A DNA stretch of 64,000 bases. It comes from a bacterium. GTDB lineage: Bacteria > Acidobacteriota > Thermoanaerobaculia > Multivoradales > J023. Shown here piece by piece: positions 55,693 through 64,000 of this stretch (position 1 is its first letter; the number at the start of each line of letters is the position of its first letter). A program made the translations under genes and the position numbers. The notes below the pieces were generated by a model. It made no database searches. It was not told the DNA's origin and saw only the letters and a list, made by a program, of their open reading frames with translations. The stretch lies in the NCBI GenBank assembly GCA_024226315.1, contig JAAELT010000271.1:1-64000 (forward strand), read 5' to 3'.

Positions 55693-56523
55693 ATGACCGA
55701 AGCCGTCTCGATCCCGAGCACCGAAGAGCTCTCCGGCCTCGCCGGTCAGAGCGCCGAGGTCGCGCTGCCCAGGCTGCTCCAGGCCTACGGCGGACGGCTC
55801 TACAACCTGGCGCTGAGGTTCTGCGGCTCGCCGGAGGACGCCGAGGACCTGGTGCAGGAGACCTTCCTGCTCGCCTTCCGCAAGTGGCATCAGTTCCGGG
55901 GGCAGGCGCGTCCCACGACCTGGCTCTACACGATCGCCGCTCGCGCCTGCCGGCGGCGCAAGCGACGCCGCGCCGGGGAGCCCCACGCGCTGGCCTCCCT
56001 GAGCGATCTAGAGCCCTTCGGCCAGGAGCCGATCGCCGACCTGACGCGGCCCGACGACGGCCCTCTCGACGCTCAGCTGCGGCGCGAGGCACGGGAGAGC
56101 GTCGAGCGGGCGCTCGCCGAGTTGCCGACGCACTACCGGATGGCGCTGATCCTCAAAGATCTGCTCGAGCTGCCGGTGGCCGACGTGGCGGGGATCCTGG
56201 GGCTCAAGCAGGCGACCGTCAAGACCCGTGTGCACCGCGCGCGGCTGCTGCTCCGCCAGCGGCTGGAGGAGACCCTGCCGCGCCGAGAGGCACCGGCGGC
56301 GCTTTACAGTCAGCGGGTCTGTCTCGATCTCTTGCGCGCCAAGCAGGAGGCGTTGGACCGCGGGGCGGAGTTCCCCGTCCACCAGAAGGAGGTATGCGAG
56401 CGCTGCGCGGCGCTCTTCGCCACCCTCGACCTGACCCACGACGCCTGCATGGACATCGGCCGCGGCGAGTTGCCGCCGGCCCTGGAATCGCGCCTGTCGG
56501 CGGAGATAGGCGGCACCGCCTGA
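55693..56523 (+). CDS. RpoE-like ECF sigma factor with C-terminal zinc anti-sigma-like domain
   Basis: A 276-residue protein. Residues 25-95 are sigma region 2 (LYNLALRFCGSPEDAEDLVQETFLLAFRKWHQFRG with TWLYTIAARACRRRKRRR) and 135-190 are region 4 (VERALAELPTHYRMALILKDLLELPVADVAGILGLKQATVKTRVHRARLLL in sequence). The extra 85 residues carry Cys210, His230, Cys235 and Cys238 (HQKEVCERC), close to the zinc-binding H-x3-C-x2-C of ZAS anti-sigma factors, normally on a separate protein. The fusion suggests a self-inhibited, possibly redox-sensing sigma factor. The next gene, a Spy-like protein, is a plausible target, pointing to envelope stress. Confidence 0.85.
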   Translation: MTEAVSIPSTEELSGLAGQSAEVALPRLLQAYGGRLYNLALRFCGSPEDAEDLVQETFLLAFRKWHQFRGQARPTTWLYTIAARACRRRKRRRAGEPHALASLSDLEPFGQEPIADLTRPDDGPLDAQLRREARESVERALAELPTHYRMALILKDLLELPVADVAGILGLKQATVKTRVHRARLLLRQRLEETLPRREAPAALYSQRVCLDLLRAKQEALDRGAEFPVHQKEVCERCAALFATLDLTHDACMDIGRGELPPALESRLSAEIGGTA

Positions 56524-56563
56524 GAGACGCCAGCCCCAGTTTACAAACACCTTACAAACCAGA

Positions 56564-56579
56564 CCGCAAGGTCTTGCGG
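56564..56579. repeat. Inverted repeat in the sigma/spy intergenic region
   Basis: CCGCAAG-GT-CTTGCGG, arms of seven bases, followed at 56608-56628 by a second GC-rich inverted repeat (CGGGGC and GCCCCG). They lie 85-100 bases before the Spy-like gene and could be regulatory or attenuating. Confidence 0.5.
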
Positions 56580-56663
56580 GCCCGTGGGTTTCAGCTCTTG
56601 AAAGACATCGGGGCACCAACCGAGCCCCGTTCCTCACGCGAAGCACTGACAAGGAGAAACGCC

Positions 56664-57176
56664 ATGACCCACCGCAAGACCATCGCCCTGATCGCTGTCG
56701 CACTGCTCGCCCTGTTGCCGCTGGCGGCCTTCGCCGGCCCGGGGGAAGGCCCCGGCCACCGCGGCCACGGCCGTGGCCCGGACGGCCCGATGATCCCGCC
56801 CCCCGGGTACCTCGATCTGAACGACGAGCAGATCGAGGCCGCCGAGGCCCTGCGTGACGACGCACGAGCCCAGCTCGAGGGGGTTCGGGAGCAGACGCGG
56901 GCCCTGCACGAGCAGATGAAAGCCGCGCTCGAGACCGACAATCCGGACGCCCTGACAGTCGGCCAACTGGCCATCGAAATCCACGGCCTGAGGGACCGCG
57001 TGCGCACCGTGCGTGAAGACGTCGAAACCCAGTTCGCCGCCTTGCTGGACGCTGAGCAGCTCGAGAAGTGGGAGAACTTCAAGGAGCTGCGCGAAAGCCG
57101 GCGCGGTCCGCGTCATCGCGGCGGATCCGGCAAGGGCTTCCGCGGCGGATTCGGTGACGGCTCCGACTCCCCCTGA
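56664..57176 (+). CDS. Spy/CpxP/ZraP-like periplasmic stress protein
   Basis: A 170-residue exported protein: signal peptide (TIALIAVALLALLPLAAFAGP), a His/Gly/Pro-rich mature N-terminus (HRGHGRGPDG) that could bind metal, and a helical core of the LTxxQ type (LDLNDEQIEAAEALRDDARAQLEGVREQTRALHEQM; FAALLDAEQLEKWENFKELRESR), ending in a Gly/Arg-rich tail. Relatives act as ATP-independent periplasmic chaperones or metal sensors. AAGGAG precedes the ATG. It follows the ECF sigma factor gene by 140 bases. Confidence 0.85.
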   Translation: MTHRKTIALIAVALLALLPLAAFAGPGEGPGHRGHGRGPDGPMIPPPGYLDLNDEQIEAAEALRDDARAQLEGVREQTRALHEQMKAALETDNPDALTVGQLAIEIHGLRDRVRTVREDVETQFAALLDAEQLEKWENFKELRESRRGPRHRGGSGKGFRGGFGDGSDSP

Positions 57177-57184
57177 CCCGCAGT

Positions 57185-57210
57185 GAAGCCGAGCCCGGGG
57201 GCTTGGCTTC
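57185..57210 (+). terminator. First terminator hairpin after the Spy-like gene
   Basis: GAAGCCGAGCCC and GGGCTTGGCTTC pair over twelve positions (one G-U) around two bases, nine bases after the stop codon; followed by a T-poor region. Confidence 0.65.
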
Positions 57211-57228
57211 CCGCTTCAGCTTTCCTCC

Positions 57229-57257
57229 GAAGAACCGAGCCCGCGGCTCGGTTCTTC
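57229..57257. terminator. Second, perfect bidirectional terminator hairpin
   Basis: GAAGAACCGAGCC and GGCTCGGTTCTTC form 13 perfect pairs around CGC, followed by CCTTTAT on the plus strand. It separates the Spy-like gene from the convergent hypothetical gene and can serve both. Confidence 0.85.
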
Positions 57258-57275
57258 CCTTTATGAGAGTCAGTA

Positions 57276-57851
57276 TCAGAGCCAGCGGTCGACCCACTCG
57301 GCCGGCCGGCCGGTATCCTGAACACGGCGGGAGGCGGCTTTCCGCGTCAGCCGCGCGGCGCGCTGGAGCCGCGGCAAGATGTGCTCCAGACGCTCCCTCA
57401 CCACACCGCTCTCGGTCTCGATCCGGGCCTCGCACAGCAGCGCCAGAGCCTGGGAGGCGGGATTTCGCACGATCTGCGCCGGGTGGGTCCACCGATCCGC
57501 GGCCTGGATGAGCTTCTCGAGGTTCCCGTAGATGGCGATCGCGGTGGCGCAGGGGCTCGGGGCTTCCGTCAGCCCACAGGCCGTGACCAGCGCCATCAGC
57601 TCCGCGGCGTCCCGGCGAGTCGTCCTCGACTCCTCCAGCACCTTCAAGAAGGTGTTCAGAAGCTCGCCCCGGCGATCCGCCACCAGGTCGATCAGATCGG
57701 CTACGGTCCGCACGGCCGGCGACTTCGCGTACCTCTGAGCCAGGGGCTCGGCGTCTCCGCGGACCTCCGGCAAGTCAGGATAGGCACCCTCGGCGTCGGC
57801 GGAGAGCGGATACGGCAGGGTCCGGGCAAACTGGGTCTTCGATAAACGCAT
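57276..57851 (-). CDS. Helical protein of unknown function
   Basis: A 191-residue soluble protein with predicted helices throughout (AVRTVADLIDLVADRRGELLNTFLKVLEESR, RDAAELMALVTACGLTEAPSPCATAIAIYGNLEKLIQAADRW in sequence) and a basic C-terminus (RAARLTRKAASRRVQDTGRP). A strong AGGAGG precedes the ATG by eight bases, so it is certainly expressed as a gene, but I do not recognise the family. It is convergent with the Spy-like gene. Confidence 0.65.
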   Translation of the reverse strand: MRLSKTQFARTLPYPLSADAEGAYPDLPEVRGDAEPLAQRYAKSPAVRTVADLIDLVADRRGELLNTFLKVLEESRTTRRDAAELMALVTACGLTEAPSPCATAIAIYGNLEKLIQAADRWTHPAQIVRNPASQALALLCEARIETESGVVRERLEHILPRLQRAARLTRKAASRRVQDTGRPAEWVDRWL

Positions 57852-57885
57852 GTTTCATCCTCCTGGGGCAGCGCGTCCACACTTC

Positions 57886-57915
57886 CACTTTCGCAACAAC
57901 CACTTTCGCAACAAC
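57886..57915. repeat. Perfect 15-bp tandem duplication
   Basis: CACTTTCGCAACAAC is repeated head to tail 35 bases upstream of the hypothetical gene start, in its promoter region. Confidence 0.95.
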
Positions 57916-57966
57916 CGTGCCAGCCGCGGCCGGGGGTTGCTCCGCGACCGGAGGATCACCACAAGT

Positions 57967-57985
57967 ATTTGCAAATCAGTGATTT
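57967..57985. promoter_or_regulatory. Two overlapping AT-rich palindromes upstream of the efflux operon
   Basis: ATTTGCAAAT (57967-57976) and AAATCA-G-TGATTT (57973-57985) overlap by four bases in the most AT-rich patch of the interval 57852-58184, which otherwise holds no gene. They are candidate operators for the TolC/RND operon or for the divergent gene at 57851. Confidence 0.5.
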
Positions 57986-58184
57986 ACGGAAGAAGATCGA
58001 GAGCTGGGCCAGAGCCACCCAGTCCGAGGGTCGCTGAATTCCTCACTGGCAGGGAATTTCTCCCGGCTCATTCGCGGCCAAGGTGAAACCTTTCTCCGGG
58101 ATGTGTCTCTCAAGAGCCGAGACTGCGGCGCCAGCCCGCCAGCAAACGCCACCGACAAGGACTCAAACGACCACGAGAATCGTC

Positions 58185-59567
58185 ATGATGCGCATCAGCC
58201 ACACCGCTGCCGGCCCGCCGATGGCCCTCGGCCTCCTCACCCTGGGGCTCCTCTCGATGGCCTCCGGCGCCTGGGCGACGGAAGCCGGGGAGACTTCACA
58301 CGTCCTGACTCTTGAGCGTGCGATCGAAATCGCGCTCGACGGCAACCGCGAGCTGCGGATCTCGGGAGCACGTCTGGGGGCGGCCGAGGCCGGAGTCGAC
58401 GAGGCCCGCTCCTTTCGCCTGCCCCGCCTGGAGCTCGACGGCGTCTACCAGCGGACCGACAACCCGGTGCTGGTCTTCTCGAACCTTCTCGGCCAGAGCA
58501 ACTTCCAGGCCGAGAACTTCGCCCTCGACTCTCTCAACGAGCCCGATCCGCTCGACAACTGGAAGGCGAGGATCCAACTCTCGCAACCCCTGTGGACCTG
58601 GGGCCGCGTCCAGGGCGGCATCGAGGCGGCCGGCCTCGAACGCGACGCCGCCGGCGCCGATCGTCGAGCAGCCCACCAGCGGGTCATCCATCGAGTGATC
58701 GAGAGCTACACCGGAGCCGTGCTGGCGCGCGGCCAGCTGGAGGTCACCCGCGAGTCGCTGGCCACCGCCCGCGCCCACGTCGAGCTGGTGGGCGACCTGC
58801 GCCGCGCCGGACTGGTGGTGGAATCGGACCTGCTCCAGGCCGAGGTGCGCGAGAGCGAGGTGCGCGAGCTCACCATCCGCGCCGAGAGCGGCGCGGAGAT
58901 CGCGACCTCGGCGCTGAACCTGGCACTCGGTAGGGATCTCGACATCGCGATCGCCCTGCCCGCCGACCTCGCGATTGCAGACGATCGTGAGACGGCGAGC
59001 GACGAGCTGAGCGAGCTGGTGGCGCGTGCCTGGAGTCAGCGGCCGGACCTGGAGGCGGCACGCAGCCGCAGCGCGGCCGGCGAGCGCCGGACCCGTGTGG
59101 AGCGCGCCGCCAGGCGGCCCGAGCTGGGCCTCGGCGCCAGCTACGAGATGAATGCCGAGGACTTCTTCGGCGCCGACGGCGACAACTGGGCAGTCACCGT
59201 GGGCCTGTCGTTCGACCTTTTCGACGGACGGCGCGGGCGGGCCCGAGTCTCCCGCGCCGAGGCGCTGGCGAACGAGGCCGGAGAGCGGGCCGAGCTGCTC
59301 GCCCAGTCGATCTCGCTCGAGGTGCGCCGCGCCTGTTTCGAGCTGCGAGCCGCGCGGCAACGCCTCGAGCAGACCGCCAAAGGCGCGCGGCTGGCGCAGC
59401 GCAGCCTCGAGATCATCGCGGACCGTTACCGTGAGGGCCTGACCGTGTTGACCGAGCTACTCGACGCCGAGACCGCATTGACCCGCTCGCGCCTGCGAAG
59501 CATCGCCGCCCAGCGCGACCTGCTGCTGGCCCGAGCCACCCTGGATCTTGCGACCGGAGACCTTTGA
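58185..59567 (+). CDS. TolC-family outer membrane efflux protein
   Basis: A 460-residue outer-membrane factor. The signal peptide (PPMALGLLTLGLLSMASGAWAT) is followed by the two internally repeated TolC halves: LERAIEIALDGNRELRISGARLGAAEAGVDEA and LSQPLWTWGRVQGGIEAAGLERDAAG in the first, SELVARAWSQRPDLEAARSRSAAGE and LSFDLFDGRRGRARVSRAEALANEAGERAE in the second. It forms the exit duct of the RND pump encoded downstream. Start at 58185 or 58188 (MM); the frame is open to 58083, but only these ATGs stand directly before a signal peptide. Confidence 0.92.
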   Translation: MMRISHTAAGPPMALGLLTLGLLSMASGAWATEAGETSHVLTLERAIEIALDGNRELRISGARLGAAEAGVDEARSFRLPRLELDGVYQRTDNPVLVFSNLLGQSNFQAENFALDSLNEPDPLDNWKARIQLSQPLWTWGRVQGGIEAAGLERDAAGADRRAAHQRVIHRVIESYTGAVLARGQLEVTRESLATARAHVELVGDLRRAGLVVESDLLQAEVRESEVRELTIRAESGAEIATSALNLALGRDLDIAIALPADLAIADDRETASDELSELVARAWSQRPDLEAARSRSAAGERRTRVERAARRPELGLGASYEMNAEDFFGADGDNWAVTVGLSFDLFDGRRGRARVSRAEALANEAGERAELLAQSISLEVRRACFELRAARQRLEQTAKGARLAQRSLEIIADRYREGLTVLTELLDAETALTRSRLRSIAAQRDLLLARATLDLATGDL

Positions 59568-59568
59568 G

Positions 59569-60701
59569 ATGAGAACCCGATGGCTGCCTTTCCTGACATT
59601 GATCACCCTGACTCTCGGTGCCTGCGGACGTACGGAAGTCCCTGAACGCTCGACTTCCGAAACAACCGAAGCCGTTCGCGTCCGCCTCGCCACCGCCGCT
59701 CGTGAGGCAGTTCCCCTGGTCACTCAGGCCTCGGGCTCGGTGGAGCCCGCGCGGCGAATTTCCCCCGGCACCAAGATCCTCGGCCGCATCGACCGGGTAC
59801 TGGTGCGCGAGGGGGATCGCGTGGAACGAGGCCAGCTGCTGGCCAGCATCGAGAGTCGCGATCTGGGTGCCGCGGTGGCGCAGGCCGAAGCGGCTCTCGC
59901 CATGGCCCAGGCTCAGCTCGAGAACGCCCGCGTCCAGCACGAGCGCATGCACGATCTCCACGGCCGCGGCTCGGTAACCGACAAATCCCTGGAGGACGCC
60001 ACCACCGGCTTCCACGTCGCCCGGGCGGCGGTGACCCAGGCCGAGGCCAACGTCACCGCCGCGCGCGTCCATCTCGGCTATGCCGAGATCCGCAGCCCGC
60101 TCACCGGCTGGGTGGTCGCCAAGAAAATCGAGGCCGGCGACATGACCACCCCGGGGGCACCGCTGTTCACCCTGGAGGACCTGTCGCGGGTGAAGATCGT
60201 GGTCAACGTGCCAGAGGCGGAGGTCGTGAGCCTCGAGCCCGGCGGCGCCGCGAGGGTGGAGATCACCGGCCGCGCTCTCGACGCCGTCATCGACCGCATC
60301 GTGCCGGCCGGCGACCCGGCCAGCCGCACCTTCTCGGTACAGCTGTTGCTCGACAACCAGGACGGCGCCTTGAAGTCCGGCATGTTCGCCCGCGTGAGCT
60401 TCGAGCACGGTGAGGGCCAGGTGCTGCGGGTGCCGGCCTCGGCACTCGTCCACCGCGGTCAGCTGGAGGGTCTGTTCGTGGTCTCCGGCGACGGCAAGGC
60501 ACGCCTGCGCTGGATCAAGACCGGCCGCGCCTCGAGCAAGGCCGAAGACGCCCGGGTCGAGATCCTGTCGGGCCTCGAGGTCGGCGAGCGTTACGTGGTC
60601 GAGCCGCCCGCCGGTCTGGTGGACGGCACCCTGGTGGACGGCACGGACGTCGCGCGTGAGCGCGCCCTCGACGAAGTCGAAGAGAAACTCCAGGTGGCGT
60701 C

Positions 60702-60705
<4 letters not shown>
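59569..60705 (+). CDS. RND efflux periplasmic adaptor lipoprotein
   Basis: A 378-residue membrane-fusion protein. The lipobox LGAC anchors it at Cys19. It has the biotinyl-lipoyl half-motifs GRIDRVLVREGDRVERGQLLASIESRD and AEIRSPLTGWVVAKKIEAGDMTTPG around a coiled-coil hairpin (AQAEAALAMAQAQLENARVQHERM), then beta-barrel and membrane-proximal domains (GMFARVSFEHGEGQVLRVPASALV). It bridges the RND pump and the TolC-like duct. The ATG is one base after the TolC gene's TGA, and its own stop overlaps the pump start by four bases. Confidence 0.92.
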
Positions 60706-63989
<3,284 letters not shown>

Positions 63990-64000
63990 GCACCTCCCCG

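Overview
The window is a very GC-rich (clearly above 65% by eye), gene-dense bacterial chromosome segment holding about 60 protein genes and no rRNA or tRNA that I can see. Several families point to Acidobacteriota, possibly the Thermoanaerobaculia side: two von Willebrand A proteins of the acidobacterial VWFA-related type, an ECF sigma factor overlapping a Ser/Thr kinase with a C-terminal TPR region, DUF4097 and DUF2142 proteins, and an abundance of secreted peptidases. This taxonomic call is an inference from gene content, not from a marker gene. 

Layout. 0.1-3.3 kb: an ABC-2-like exporter pair and an MDR dehydrogenase. 3.5-4.3 kb: a secreted DUF4097 protein. 4.7-7.7 kb: a two-gene minus-strand operon of a ThDP-dependent acetolactate-synthase-like enzyme and a ketosynthase III homologue lacking the usual His, behind two identical-class TetR-type palindromes. 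7.9-9.8 kb: a histone-deacetylase-fold protein with a long unknown C-terminal extension. 10-13 kb: an accessory stretch with a VapBC pair, a formylglycine-generating-enzyme fragment, a small Cys-rich gene bracketed by four copies of a dispersed repeat, and an orphan with a possible frameshift. 13-16.3 kb: MgtC/DUF4010 membrane protein, Acr3 arsenite exporter, YefM/YoeB. 16.3-23.8 kb: a five-gene minus-strand operon (vWA, TPR, vWA, acyltransferase-like, degenerate GGDEF). 23.8-29.6 kb: an RRM RNA-binding protein that appears to start with ATT, an M24 peptidase, an active/inactive M16 peptidase pair and lexA. 29.6-32.8 kb: a second accessory stretch with a VOC gene remnant, two more toxin-antitoxin pairs, an orphan helical protein, and an array of seven palindromes spaced exactly 42 bp apart. 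32.8-38.7 kb: PPK2 kinase, DUF2142 protein, S9 peptidase and AbgT transporter. 38.8-42 kb: sigma factor and Ser/Thr kinase. 42-47.3 kb: rplU-rpmA-obg-nadD-rsfS with a sigma-54 activator and a Ste24-type protease. 47.3-53.5 kb: sensor histidine kinase, oligopeptide ABC transporter, queA. 53.6-55.6 kb: gcvT, gcvH and a small membrane protein. 55.7-57.2 kb: an ECF sigma factor with a built-in zinc anti-sigma-like tail, then a Spy-like periplasmic protein. 58-64 kb: a TolC/adaptor/RND efflux operon. 

How the parts work together. Core housekeeping blocks (ribosome assembly, glycine cleavage, queuosine, SOS repressor) alternate with peptide use (Dpp transporter, AbgT, M16, M24, S9 peptidases) and envelope stress or export functions. 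The two accessory stretches carry the toxin-antitoxin systems, gene fragments and repeats. Three of the four antitoxin genes and one zinc-ribbon gene seem to be transcribed as leaderless mRNAs. The most unusual items are the ATT-initiated RRM gene, the 42-bp-period palindrome array after ppk2, the ThDP/ketosynthase operon, and the vWA operon ending in two apparently degenerate enzymes.
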